DNA of 64,000 nt. It comes from Endomychus coccineus. Taxonomy: Eukaryota; Arthropoda; Insecta; Coleoptera; Endomychidae. Both the position numbers and the translations under genes were made by a program. Shown here piece by piece: positions 31,472 through 42,030 of this stretch (positions are counted from its first letter, which is position 1; each line of letters begins with the position of its first letter). The stretch covers positions 406,001 to 470,000 of the forward strand of contig CAUEHT010000004.1 of assembly GCA_958510875.1 (NCBI GenBank). The letters are read 5' to 3'. The notes under the pieces are model-generated. The model worked only from the letters and a program-made list of their open reading frames with translations. It had not been told where the DNA came from and did no database searches.

Positions 31472-32675
31472 TCACACCAAATTCCGAACTGATCCTGTAA
31501 TTGGAGAATACTTCATTATACGGTCGTTAATGATGATGCAATAAGCCCTGGTGTTTTTGGGGAAATTCAGGAAACTTTCTATCTCTAGTTTAACGTCAAC
31601 TGTTGATGACTTTATAGCATCGTTTTGTTTTGAACAATCAATCACAAAAAATTGCTCTATTCTTTAATGCTATATAATCTAACATGGGCTCACTTATTAT
31701 TTTATTTGAAAATGATTTCTGGAAATCATAACACATCTGGTATGCTTCCACGTATTGCTGGTCGGTGAAATTCAATTTCATTGCTTCATATGGATAACAC
31801 TCTGAATTCAAGTATTATTTTACATTTAGCAAATTTATATTATCGAAATATGCACTGAGCTTAACAGGATTATTTTTTCGATGAGTTTGGAAAGCTAGAA
31901 TCACATATCTGGGACGTTCCAAATTCATTGATGTTTCAACAGCTCAAATGTCACGAGTGCTCTCCTTCATTAATGGATTTTCATGCAGATCCCAACTACG
32001 GAATGGAATCAAAATAGGATTCTCAGCACCCAAATTCCCCAACATTTGAAATTTAACTTGATCATTTGGAAACACATATCGCACTTTTAATACTATCGTC
32101 TTCACATTTATTCTAGCCGTTTTCGTGCCTGTGCTATTAGTATAGCAATCGTTATCGGTCCGAGACCTTATCAAGCGCAGCTTATGTTTTCCACTCAAAA
32201 CTTTGTTATAGTCAATGAATAAGCCTAGTAGAAAATTCAACGGTATCCATAAATTGATTTTATTATTGTAGACTGAACTCAGTGCATCCTTATATGACCA
32301 TCCAGGAACAGCTAGAGGTATAGATTCATGTTTGGCATATGTAAGATAAGCTCTGGTGGTGCTGACAATACCAGGATAACGTACTTTGTCTATCTCTTTT
32401 CCATTCAATTCATAACTGATATATTCGAAGAGAAACGCTCCGAAATTATTCGTTAGTTTACATTCACCATCACCACTTGCTTCTGGCTGGAATTCTGCCC
32501 CGATGAATAAAGCAGACGAGGCCAAATCTACCAATACAACTTGTTGATTGATTAATATCTCAATTTCATCGCTGTTGCCGAAAGATGTTGTGTGTGGATA
32601 GTAGGTATGAGTTTCTTCTCGGATGATGTCTTCATTGAAGTTTGGCTTGTTGAATATTTGAAGTTTTTCCGACAT
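31472..32675 (-). pseudogene. P3 major capsid protein, broken in C-terminal third
   Basis: Aligns over the full length with the P4 major capsid gene (ATG at 32675, stop at 31472). The first 244 codons are open. A TGA at about 31944 where P4 has tryptophan, a TAA near 31812, and frameshifts near 31640 break the rest. Confidence 0.85.
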
Positions 32676-32811
32676 TGTAACCAAGGAACTTCAAAAAATT
32701 CATATTTTCCGATGATAGTGATGCAGAAGCAACCTTCCCCTTTGAACCCGTTGTAGATATTGACTGATGGCCAATACGGGGATGTCTTTTATTGCTGAAA
32801 TCCAAATCCAT
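32632..32811 (-). CDS. P3 small ORF overlapping the major capsid start
   Basis: A 59-codon ORF of exactly the same length and position as those in P2 and P4, starting MDLDFSNKRHP and ending in KLQ. It is intact although every large gene of P3 except the PLA2 gene is broken. It overlaps the major capsid frame by 44 nt. Unknown family. Confidence 0.6.
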   Translation of the reverse strand: MDLDFSNKRHPRIGHQSISTTGSKGKVASASLSSENMNFLKFLGYNVGKTSNIQQAKLQ

Positions 32812-32897
32812 GTTCTCAAGTGACGTCTACTGCAACAACAACCTTCTCAGATTAATTCTTTTCATATAAAGAATGCTGGTGTGTATTGGATTATCAT

Positions 32898-33641
32898 TTA
32901 TTGTTGGAAGCCATAATCCCTATCGGTCTTCTCCAATTCCAGCCGTAAAATAATTTCTTCTCCACGAAAATTTACCCGTTTCCAATTCTGATTTGAAATA
33001 TCCAGTGTGATGTTATCAAAGGACGTCTTGTTGATGATCGGTAGATAAATAAGATTCTTCGGCTCTATATCAATGGAAAACCCAGGTGGTACAAGAGGTG
33101 GAAACTCATATATCGTATGAGCTAACTTATTGTTATAATATGCTCCTGCGGTTAAGTTACACTCCACTCTAATAGTTTGAACTTTGATTATGTTTATAGG
33201 GCGATCAGATACGTGTAGTTCACGAGACGCCAATTTCTTTTTGCTGAATCCCAACAGTTCGCTTATACTATCTTTAGGAATAAAATTCAATTCAAAATCA
33301 CTCTTCAGCTCTGTGTGTAGAGTGTTGTTGTTAGATTTTATTGATAATTTCCGGTCACGTTCTTCTTGCTTTACTCCTATCCCACAAACTGCACTTTGTA
33401 TGAAATCCTCGATGTCTGTCAACTCTTAGGACCCCGTAGGTATAGTAACTACCTCCTCCTCACCCTTCACATTTTTATAATAAAATGTATTAAGACCTTC
33501 TTCAATGTTCGGAATGCTATTGTACGTATGCAAACCAACAAGTGCGATAGAATAATATGAATGAGGATCTAGTTCTATAGGTGGTTGAAAATCTACAGAT
33601 AAGCGGGAGCTCTTACCCGTGATAGTGAACGTCTGAGACAT
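32898..33641 (-). pseudogene. P3 penton-like minor capsid protein, one nonsense codon
   Basis: Aligns to the whole P4 penton-like protein. A single TAA at 33423-33425 replaces a tyrosine codon after TIPTGS; otherwise open. The TATA-like TATATACTAATA is about 30 nt upstream. Confidence 0.85.
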
Positions 33642-33707
33642 GATTGATGAAAACTTTATCAACAATCTATTTATATACTAATAAATGCAGGGTTAGTCGA
33701 CCACAAC

Positions 33708-34010
33708 TTAAGAGTTAGAGAGGAATTCTAAACATAACTGGCCACAATTATAAGTGTTATATTGTTGGAAATTGTCGTGATTGAATAATATCTTACACTT
33801 TTTGAAATAATCCACTATTTCGCGAGGGGGGTGTAAATTACCGAAACTATCATAATATAAAACTGTATTAAAGACTCTATTAAACCCAACCCAGTGAGTG
33901 CCTTCATTGTCCGAGCTATCTAAATTAACTATTCCACTTTCGTTTTTCCATGGTCCGTTGGATGGCAGTTCATCACGCATAAATACTCCTCTAAAATGGG
34001 GAATTTTCAG
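33708..34010 (-). pseudogene. P3 adenain-like protease
   Basis: Best preserved protease copy: KIPHFRGVF, INLDSSDNEGTHWVGF-type histidine block, YYDSFGNL, and QQYNTYNCGQLCLEF with the cysteine, all in one open frame. The position of the P1 start ATG reads CTG here (34010); the first ATG is at 33980, downstream of the conserved KIPHFRGVF block. Listed as pseudogene-like because the normal start is lost and the C-terminal codons after LSNS are cut by a stop. Confidence 0.6.
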
Positions 34011-34062
34011 AGCTTTTGCTAGTTTTCGTAGATCGAGATCGGTCAGAGGTCTTCTTGTAGGT

Positions 34063-34845
34063 TTACTGGCAGTTTTTTGTACGTTTATTCAAATATAGAC
34101 CAATATCTTTGCGATACTTCTTCAAATATAGACCAGATCCTTGTTTCCCCAAAGCTATAGCTCCCATTGTTTTATTATGTCTTTCCGTTTCCTCCAAGGT
34201 TTTCCGAGCTGCTTTGCTGTCGTTGACATCCTTAGCGATGCCTGCACCACCTCCCGCCAATGCTCCAGCAGCTGATAAGCCGGCAAACAGAGGTATTAAA
34301 AATGGTAGAAATCCTCCAGTCTTTGGAATAGGAATTACTCTTGGTAACAAAACATTTTTCCACCCACCTACTTCTTTGAATTGTTTTCGTGCAACTTTCA
34401 ACGCTGTTTGAGATGTTCTCTTCAGATTGGTTGGGTCAAACTTATTCTTCATAACTTTTCTCACTCCATCGACAATTGCACTTTCGAACCCAACCTTCTT
34501 TCTCATACCCATCCCCAATTTCCTCTTTGCCTCCATAATTTTATTCACACCGAAAGCGGCAATCCTCTCTCCAAATTTTGTGTATTTTGATTTGACTCGT
34601 TGCCAAGCTGCATTCTCTAATATTTTATCCGGCTCGTGACGTCTTTCCAAACTATCGTTCCGCAGATATGAAATATCGTGTTCGCGGCAAGCTTTATGGA
34701 GTGGATTGATACCTGAATCTCCTCTTCTTAACCGTTCTCCTAATTCTGTACCGGGACCACAGAATTGATAAACAGGAATATGAAGTTCAAACGGGAGCTT
34801 GTTTATAAGCGTATTGAGAACACCTTCTCCTACGTACGCTTCCAT
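34063..34845 (-). CDS. P3 minor capsid protein with PLA2 domain
   Basis: An intact 260-residue ORF. N-terminal PLA2 domain (FCGPGTEL calcium loop at about residues 28-35; HKACREHDISY with the His-Asp pair at about 52-62), a basic middle, a hydrophobic GFLPFLIPLFAGLSAAGAL segment at about 180-198, an AAxKTLEETERHNKTM stretch, and a repeated LYLKKYRK/GLYLNKRTK basic tail. The domain order suggests a virion protein combining a membrane-disrupting lipase with an adenovirus-pVI/pX-like part. Confidence 0.8.
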   Translation of the reverse strand: MEAYVGEGVLNTLINKLPFELHIPVYQFCGPGTELGERLRRGDSGINPLHKACREHDISYLRNDSLERRHEPDKILENAAWQRVKSKYTKFGERIAAFGVNKIMEAKRKLGMGMRKKVGFESAIVDGVRKVMKNKFDPTNLKRTSQTALKVARKQFKEVGGWKNVLLPRVIPIPKTGGFLPFLIPLFAGLSAAGALAGGGAGIAKDVNDSKAARKTLEETERHNKTMGAIALGKQGSGLYLKKYRKDIGLYLNKRTKNCQ

Positions 34846-35124
34846 ACAGACTGATGAGAATTCAAGATTGCGCCGTTATTTAACAAGGGGAGGGAGAAAG
34901 ACCAAAGATCTCAAAATAATATTTTTCATTAATTTCAAAATTTTCTCCATACAAAAGACTCAAGTATAATCTTAACAATATACGTTCCAAATATTATAAT
35001 TTTCACTCTTGATTCACCCTCATAGTCACGGAATTTTGTTCTATTATAATATCCATACCCTCGAGTCAATAATATTCCAGCTTTTTGTTTGTTCCTGAAA
35101 ATCTTCAAATGGTCAATGATGGGT
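34846..35124 (-). other. P3 spacer between integrase and PLA2 genes
   Basis: Homologous to P2 10689-10850 and P4 52071-52350. In P2 and P3 a frame reading FNEPIIDHL...GILLTRGYGYY...EGESRVKIIIF stays open (to 34935 here); it is closed in P4 after about 35 codons. It lacks an ATG and overlaps the integrase end, so coding status is doubtful. Confidence 0.4.
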
Positions 35125-36010
35125 TCATTGAACAAGATCCGAATTATCGATCCAACTGTTGTGCTTATTATCTAGACCCAACCATCTCACATACTGTTGA
35201 CCCCTCCTCTTTCGTAATATTTTTTCGACTAAATACACATCGGGTTGTTTTGTTTTCTGTAATTCCTCGTCGTAGAATCCTCTACTTATCGTTTTCCCCA
35301 TCATATCTTGCAAAATATATGTAACAGGAGCTGTTATGTGTAATCTTATAATTTTCAAATATATGTTTAGCCTTACTTATTCGCACCACATCTCCAACGT
35401 TGTATTTGTGAGGTAGAGCTAACTTGATGTGTGAGTAGGATCGCTTCAATATCTCGCTCTCAATCTGTTTCGTCACTTTTATTGGACCCATATTTATAGT
35501 ACTATGTTAACGTTTATTCTATATTTCTGTGGTTTCTCCAAGTATATCAAGCCGTTTGTATTTCCCGCTAAGACTGAAATGTTTGTAGAGCGATTCCTTT
35601 AACGTTCGAATGACACGTTCAGCAATGGCTGCTTTTTTCACACTATACGTATTATAATGATTGATATTATGTTTCTTCATTAGATCGTTAAAGTGTTTAT
35701 TGAAGAATTATTTTCCCTGATCGCTTTGCAGGTTCCTAGGCTTACGATGTCCTCCTAACAATATAGAACTGACCGCTTTCTTAACCTCTTCGGCAGATTT
35801 CGTTTTCAGCGGACGAGTCCCTAGAAATTTCGAGAAGCAATCGATCATAACCAAAATGTATTTGAATCCCCTATTTTCACGAGCGTAATTACCCATTTCA
35901 GCCAGATCCATTTGCCACAAATCATCCAAACCTTTTAAGATTGTTCTGCGTCATTTGAAATTCTTCCTACTCGGCTTATGAAGCTCATGCACAACTTGTT
36001 CTCTTCTCAT
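35125..36010 (-). pseudogene. P3 chromodomain integrase, several breaks
   Basis: Start ATG at 36010, then early stop near 35953, the first aspartate block DLWQMDLAEMG, LQSDQGK, the AIAERVIRTLK glutamate block, a KYNVGDVVRISK SH3-like part, and the intact chromodomain (QQYVRWLGLDNKHNSWIDNSDLVQ is recognisable) to 35125. A roughly 45-bp deletion near 35355 and stops near 35712 and 35510 break it. Confidence 0.8.
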
Positions 36011-36027
36011 CTTATCAATGCGGAAAT

Positions 36028-36681
36028 CTAGTGTAGAATTAATTTTTTGAGTATATTCACAGGATTTGGAGTTATACGTTTCACAGAGCCCTGATTTGTT
36101 GTTGTGGATGATGAGGGTCTCTTCTTAGAAGGTTCCACAGATGTCATCCGTCGTTCTGACGCCTCCACTCTACTAGTAATGTCATTTAGACGCATATTCA
36201 CACTGTTAAATGTGTTATTGATCTCTTTCAATTCATTTCTGTTTTCCCTCACACTATCACTGATCGTTTTATACTCAAATTTTATATAGATTCCCATTCC
36301 AATATATTTATTCTGAATGTCCATCAGATGTTTATCAATGTTGAGAATAACCTCCTAATTCGTTAATTTATGTTCATCCAGATCCTTGTTGATATCTTTG
36401 ATCAAATTATCAACCCTAACATTGAAGGTATCTTTAAGACTGGTTTCCGTTTTCAGATTCAGTTTGTGTGTTAATTTATCAACATATACTTTATTTGCAA
36501 CATCTCCATCATCACTCGGTGATTTTACGTTGCACAATCTACGATTTTCCATATCATAACTTCCATCGCTCGTTAGGAATAATCCTTGTCCGTGAACTTG
36601 TTTGAAATTATTATTAAATATATTTGTATCATATATCCACATGGAAGAGGAGGCTCTGCCAAACTTATCCATTGAAACCAT
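36028..36681 (-). pseudogene. P3 fibre-like coiled-coil protein, one nonsense codon
   Basis: Aligns to the 217-residue P4 protein with the CNVKSPSDDGDVANKVYVD motif; a TAG at 36352-36354 interrupts the coiled-coil region, and both parts are otherwise open. Confidence 0.8.
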
Positions 36682-37729
36682 CTTTATAACTGTGATGAAT
36701 TTGTCTTACACCCGGTTTTTGTTCAATCACTCCAGCCTCCATCAATTCTTCTATTTTAGAGACTATCTCGTTGTGATGTTTATTGTTACCAGCGTGCCAG
36801 GATGCAACAAGAAGTCTCAGTCTATCCACAATTTCGTTAACGTCATCTCAATAAACATATTCGATAGGTTTCTCGTTATATTCAAGCATACCATTTTTGA
36901 TATATGCATTTCCAGTGTATGTTTTGGACCTTGGTCTTTTCATGAAATTAATCAAAGGTTTCAGTACATTTTTGTATTTTACAATGTTTCTTATTCGATC
37001 AGCTGGATCGTTATTACGTCTATGGGCACTAGTCATTTCCATCATTTGACTGTAATTTTTCCCATCTTCCACAGTGTAAGTATCCGGTGGAACATCTCTG
37101 TAAAATACCAAATTATACAGTCCTGTGGTACCCTTGAACGGAGTACCCTTGATAATTATATTACTCTCACTATCAATTTCTATAGGTTGATTACCCATGA
37201 ACCATTTGTCTAAAGTTGAATTATATTGCAAGCCCATTCTATCATCGTATTTCTTGACATCATCATCCAATAGGAATCCTTCCAAGTAATAACGTGCTAA
37301 TGTGGGGTATTGTTGCAGAAACTCCTCTGTAGCCTCTGCATTATATTTCTTATGTTTTCTGAATTCTTCACGAATCTGGTCGATAGTAGGTTCTGGGGTA
37401 AACACATCCTCCTCAGTATCTTGGGGGTTATATATGAACTCTTCCCCTCCAGTTACAATATTTGGGATTTGTATGTTCTCCATTTGTGCTGCTGTAGAAA
37501 CAATACTTTCAGGTTTAACCAACGAATTTTGTTTGATTATTTCAGCATTCTTCGCAATTTCCTCCAGAGGTTTAGATACATTCTTGAACTAATTATCTAA
37601 AATCTCATCATTTTCAGCTTTACCCAATTTCACAGCCATATATTTTTTCCTCACAACGTTTGCTAACTCCCAAATTTTTTTTTCCAATTGTTGTTTTTCT
37701 TTCAGCATGTTACTCACACCCACGTCCAT
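36665..37729 (-). pseudogene. P3 DUF8207-like protein, two nonsense codons
   Basis: Aligns to the P4 354-residue protein. A TAA near 37590 and a TGA at about 36846 (where P4 has the tryptophan of YVYWDD) break it; the middle 225 codons are open and hold the DDRMGLQYNSTLDKWFMG and KGTTGLYNLVF blocks. Confidence 0.8.
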
Positions 37730-37771
37730 GCTGAGCAGTTTTTCTATTTCGAATGAAAGTATATATACATG

Positions 37772-38490
37772 TCAGATGTATATATAACTATCAAAACCTT
37801 TGCGATAACGTCCTTTGTTCATATCACAGTCTTTGTTTATCATAAGGAATCCATATTTATCTTTCCAACATACGCTATCTATCTCTTTGAATTTCTCGAG
37901 TGATATGTCGGTACTTACATGATCGGTGAATATATGTTTCAAATTGAGTTCGTCCTGTTTGAAAATAATCACGCAATTGGTATTGTCGCGCAATCCATGT
38001 TTTGGACATTTAGGAAAATACTGGCAAAGATAGAAACTATCAATTGAGTTGTGTCTCCCTCTTGAAAAATAAGCACGAAATTTCTGCTGTTTCTCAAACA
38101 TCACGTCATCGAATATTATTATCGAATTAGGCCTAGCTTCTGTGGAGTCTATGACCTCATCACTTTCGGTACAAGGAAAATATCCAAGCCCCTCAATCTT
38201 CTTCAATGTCTCCTTTAGTAACTGGTATTTTGGTTGGTGTAAAGACTTTGAATATATGTACATGTTTTCAAATTTCAGACCGTTTGAATCTAGCAATAGA
38301 GATAACATCACATTTGTTTTCCCACAAATACTTGGACAACAGTTCGTAAAGTATTTGGCAGCAAAGAGCTGTGACGTTGTGATTGTTCAATATTTTCAAT
38401 ACTTGGTCCTAAATTCATAATATTCAACGAGTCTTTTTGCTTAACAATCTTCATGTTGCCTAGAGGAGCATCGAAATCATACTCAAACAT
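37772..38490 (-). pseudogene. P3 packaging ATPase, frameshift in Walker A
   Basis: Aligns to the P4 ATPase. A deletion of about 10 nt near 38325 removes part of the P-loop and shifts the frame; Walker B (SIIIFDDVMF) and the rest to 37772 are open. Confidence 0.85.
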
Positions 38491-38589
38491 ATGTTAATAA
38501 GCATTTGTTTATATAATAGTTGATGATGTTATATTGTGTATATCCGATCACGCGGTTAGGTACTTCTACGCTTCTGTCAAAATCAGGTA

Positions 38590-38812
38590 TCAAATACGTG
38601 TTAAATAGGTATGAATGTTGAAGCACGTGCTTAACACGTGTCTGAGTATTAAAGCATGTGTCTGAATACATGTCTGAGTGGAGCACGTGTCTTAATGTTG
38701 AAGCACGTGCTTAACACGTGTCTGATTATTGAAGCATGTGTCTGAACACGTGTCTTAATGTTGAAGCACGTGCCTGAGTGTTGAATCACGGGATAAAACA
38801 TATGCATGAATG
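38590..38812 (-). repeat. CACGTG minisatellite upstream of the P3 ATPase
   Basis: Irregular 20-32 bp units of GAAGCACGTG and AACACGTGTCTGA, the reverse orientation of the P4 array. It lies between the ATPase start and the lost left terminal repeat. Confidence 0.8.
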
Positions 38813-38820
38813 TACCACCT

Positions 38821-39062
38821 ATTCACTTTTTACACCTGATGTATTCAACAGTCTTATAACTTCAATTTTACAGTGTGATGAATAATGAGTAGATATCATT
38901 ATTATTACTCGATGTATTTTCTAAAATAAATATTATTATTATTATTGATATTTTATATCTTGCCTAATCATTGTTGATCTTAGGCCGTGACGTCATCAGA
39001 GTTTGTAAGCTATGATCGTCAGATGTTTGATCTAATAAAACACCACTTACTCATCAAAATCA
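38821..39062 (-). repeat. Junction of arm fragments
   Basis: 38821-38870 matches the ORFa region (TGTATTCAACAGTCTTATAAC) of P2 and P4; 38925-39062 is a right-arm sequence with GACGTCATCAG, nearly identical in reverse to 28880-28999. P3's own left terminal repeat is missing, so this is a rearrangement breakpoint. Confidence 0.5.
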
Positions 39063-39506
39063 TTATTTATAAATATGTTTCTTTACATTTTTAATGAGGA
39101 TTTTAAGTAGTAATACTGATAAAACACTAAGATTAAAACACTGCATTGCATAAATTTCATTTTCTTTCTGTGGTGTTGCTCTAGATTGATAATTAATCGA
39201 TGTAGTTGGTTGTTCTCCTCCAGTTTGCCAATTATTAGTATCACCTTCACTACCATCATGGAATAATAACTTGAGTTTATAGTTAAACATAGACATCATT
39301 TTAGGAATATCGTATGTAAAAACCTCTAGTTGGTTCTCATTAATCATTAGGTGATTCAACGGTTGCCATTCCGTTCGATTACATTCATTTTTGAGATCCA
39401 TGCTGGGACATATATAAATATGTTTCACTCGGTGTGGAGCGTTTGTGTATAAGATTCCGTTTAAAATTGAGGTTAGGATTATAAAATTTGCTTTCAATAT
39501 AGCCAT
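39063..39506 (-). CDS. ORFb, probable single-pass membrane protein (copy 3, intact)
   Basis: An intact 147-residue ORF. Residues 2-20 (AILKANFIILTSILNGILY) look like a signal peptide; the middle (NQLEVFTYDIPKMMSMFNYKLKLLFHDGSEGD) is polar and strand-rich; residues 123-138 (FNLSVLSVLLLKILIK) form a C-terminal membrane segment followed by a short basic tail. This is the layout of a type I membrane protein, possibly an envelope or release factor. No family recognised. It overlaps ORFa by 122 nt. Confidence 0.55.
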   Translation of the reverse strand: MAILKANFIILTSILNGILYTNAPHRVKHIYICPSMDLKNECNRTEWQPLNHLMINENQLEVFTYDIPKMMSMFNYKLKLLFHDGSEGDTNNWQTGGEQPTTSINYQSRATPQKENEIYAMQCFNLSVLSVLLLKILIKNVKKHIYK

Positions 39507-39636
39507 CTCCAACAGTTACATTACCCAGTTGTCTTATAACTATATTTTTATCTTCATAAAATTCTATGTCTCTACTCAGTGCTTTCACTCTTTCACCAAA
39601 TTCATGCAGTTTACGTGCGTATTCAGCTGAAGACAT
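39385..39636 (-). CDS. ORFa, short coiled-coil protein (copy 3, intact)
   Basis: An 83-codon ORF nearly identical to 28031-28282, with heptad-like RKLHEFGERVKALSRDIEFY. It overlaps the start of ORFb in a different frame, the same architecture as the other three copies. Confidence 0.5.
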   Translation of the reverse strand: MSSAEYARKLHEFGERVKALSRDIEFYEDKNIVIRQLGNVTVGDGYIESKFYNPNLNFKRNLIHKRSTPSETYLYMSQHGSQK

Positions 39637-39665
39637 ATCGATACTGTGGCATATCGATAATGATA

Positions 39666-39850
39666 TTATTTTATAATAGATAGAACATCTTGCTTCGTAA
39701 GAAATTCATATAATTTCCAGCTATTCACACTACAACACATAGGATTCTTACTATGGGAGTGATGAAGACAGATAAATTCACAATTTCCTCGGACCCTCAT
39801 CTTTTATATTTTCTACTTTCACTCAATGAAACCCCCATTTTTTTAAGCTC
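39666..39850 (-). pseudogene. Exonuclease-like gene, part downstream of the gypsy insertion
   Basis: Matches 27836-28001 and ends at the TAA before ORFa. The gypsy LTR starts at 39851; the upstream part of the same gene lies beyond the other LTR at 63904-64000. The duplicated GCTC flanks both LTRs. A small deletion relative to the 27.9 kb copy lies near 39780. Confidence 0.7.
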
Positions 39851-41647
39851 TGAAACGGACCCGCTTGGGTCGGTTTTAATTGGCCCAGCTAGCTCAATTT
39901 GAATTAATCACTCTCAGAGCTCGTAGTGAAACGTGCCTTGTGATTCAAGACTGGTGAATTGCCCGAGCGCCAACTGCTTGAAAAAAAACTATAAAACTAA
40001 ATGAATTCACAGTCAAGAATACAAGCACTACGAGATGGTTTAACAGTCGATGGAAATTCAGAAAAACAATACAAGTTCAACTTAACAATTCATATATTCC
40101 ACAGAATTTGAATTATAACAGAAGGTAAATTACAAATTTTTAGAATTCCAATTGGAAATATAAATAGTATTGAATTCGTAGAAACAATTATTAAATTAAA
40201 TCAAATCGTAACATAAATGAAATTTTGAGTAAACGATTATTAAATTAAATTGGTTTGTAACATAAATTGAATTATAAGAAAACAATTAATAAATTAAATC
40301 AATTATTAAATTGAAAAGAACTAATTTTCCAATAAGAGGACTTACAGTATACCTCGAATGATTCTATAAAAATTAGTGGAATACAACTTCGGATAAACAA
40401 CAAAATCAGAGAATGAAATTATGGTCATTCAAACAAGAAAATGTTACCCTCCTTGGAACTCGTAGGAACTGGAAGTCGGTCCTGTCAGGAAAGTCACTAA
40501 ACCGCCTGGGAGTGAAGGGGTGAGGAACCTCAGACGTTCAAACCCTGTAAATCCAAAGAACGAACAGTACCTGACTTGAGATCAAAAGGACAAGCAACAC
40601 CGTCGGTTGGAATAACCAAGTGATTCCACAACCGATAATGTTATCTTTCCCAAATTGCGAAAACACTAGTACAAAATGGATATCTTGACGAGATATCAAT
40701 TTAGGCAAAATTTTAATTTAATCTGAAAGAAATAAACAATTACAATTGATTTTCAAAATTAGCAAAAAGTTAACATGTGACTAAAAGAATAATAATTAAA
40801 TTTATATCTGAAAAAATATTATTTGAACGGTTGAAAATTTGCTAGTTAGCATAAAATTCTGGTTTGCTTGAAATGAATTATACACGTGGATTGATACTGT
40901 AAACTGTAATAACTCCCTAACGGCGTGACAGTGTCTAAAATATATGTATACCTAATAAGCAGTAATTAGGTTATTTCACCCTTATCAACCTTTACGGCAC
41001 GTTGGTCTAATAAGACCACCCTATGTATCAAGTACTAGGATAACAAAATGGCGATCTACAGAATCGCGCAACTAACATGTGCTCAAATTACAGGTTCAAG
41101 TAAAAGGTGGAAATTAAATATTGTCTGCAACAGCTGCCCACGACTCGTCAGAGTAATTCTATACAACGACTCAAACAATCCCGATAATGATGGAAATGAT
41201 AAACCTGGGATCACGCTAAATGCAAATTTGATTGTGTGTTTTATTAGAGTAAGTCGAGAAGATTCCTCTGGAATATAATCACATGCGGGTACTTTACATC
41301 CGGACGTTTAATAACAATCTAAATCAAATTATCTGTAACCCGATGTGCATCATATTTCAGAAGCCAAAAATTAAGAAAATGTATGCAAAGAATATGAAAT
41401 ATAACTCGACTTACCCTATTAAAGGTTAACATCACAATGCATTCTCTTCGACTTCCTTTCTATTAGCTCCCACTTCGCGATATATAGTGACATCTCATAT
41501 CAGGAATGGTAGTATCAATAATCTCTGTTTTATTAACCGGCAGATATCTTTAAATATCATATGACAAGTTTCCTCGCCGAAGAGAATTCTACTCTGTTCT
41601 TTAAAGAGTTCTATATAATAATCTCGTAACGCAACCTGTTCGTTACA
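39851..41647 (-). repeat. Gypsy 3' LTR (left in window)
   Basis: Starts TGAAACGGACCCGC and ends CCTGTTCGTTACA in plus-strand reading, same length as the LTR at 62103-63899. A 76-codon frame inside it is broken in the other LTR and is not a gene. Confidence 0.95.
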
Positions 41648-41657
41648 TTCCCCCTCT
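41648..41657 (-). other. Polypurine tract
   Basis: The minus strand reads AGAGGGGGAA directly before the 3' LTR, the expected plus-strand primer of an LTR element. Confidence 0.75.
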
Positions 41658-41738
41658 ACCACGAGAAAAATTTTTGAAGTGGAGCTTCAAAAAATTTTTA
41701 AGAAAATACTAGAAAAAATCGGTCTTGACGTAGAGACT

Positions 41739-42030
41739 GGTTGACCAACTCCAGAATCACGATACTCAATAGGAGTTTTGTGGTCTTCACATAAATATTG
41801 GTTGACCAGTTCCAATATTACGATACTCAAAAGGAGTTTTGTGGTCTCCACATAAATATTGGTTGACCAGTTCCAATATTACGATACTCAAAAGGAGTTT
41901 TGTGGTCTTCACATAAATATTGGTTGACCAGTTCCAATATTACGATACTCAAAAGGAGTTTTGTGGTCTTCACATAAATATTGGTTGACCAGTTCCAATA
42001 TTACGATACTCAAAAGGAGTATTAAAAATT
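41739..42030 (+). repeat. 61-bp tandem repeat in gypsy 3' noncoding region
   Basis: Five copies of GGTTGACCAGTTCCAATATT...AAAAGGAGTTTTGTGGTC at 41739, 41800, 41861, 41922 and 41983. Exact 61-bp spacing. Confidence 0.9.

Noticed and set aside
41048..41278. 76-codon ORF inside the gypsy LTR
   Set aside because: The matching position in the other LTR has an in-frame TAA, and it is on the strand opposite to the element.
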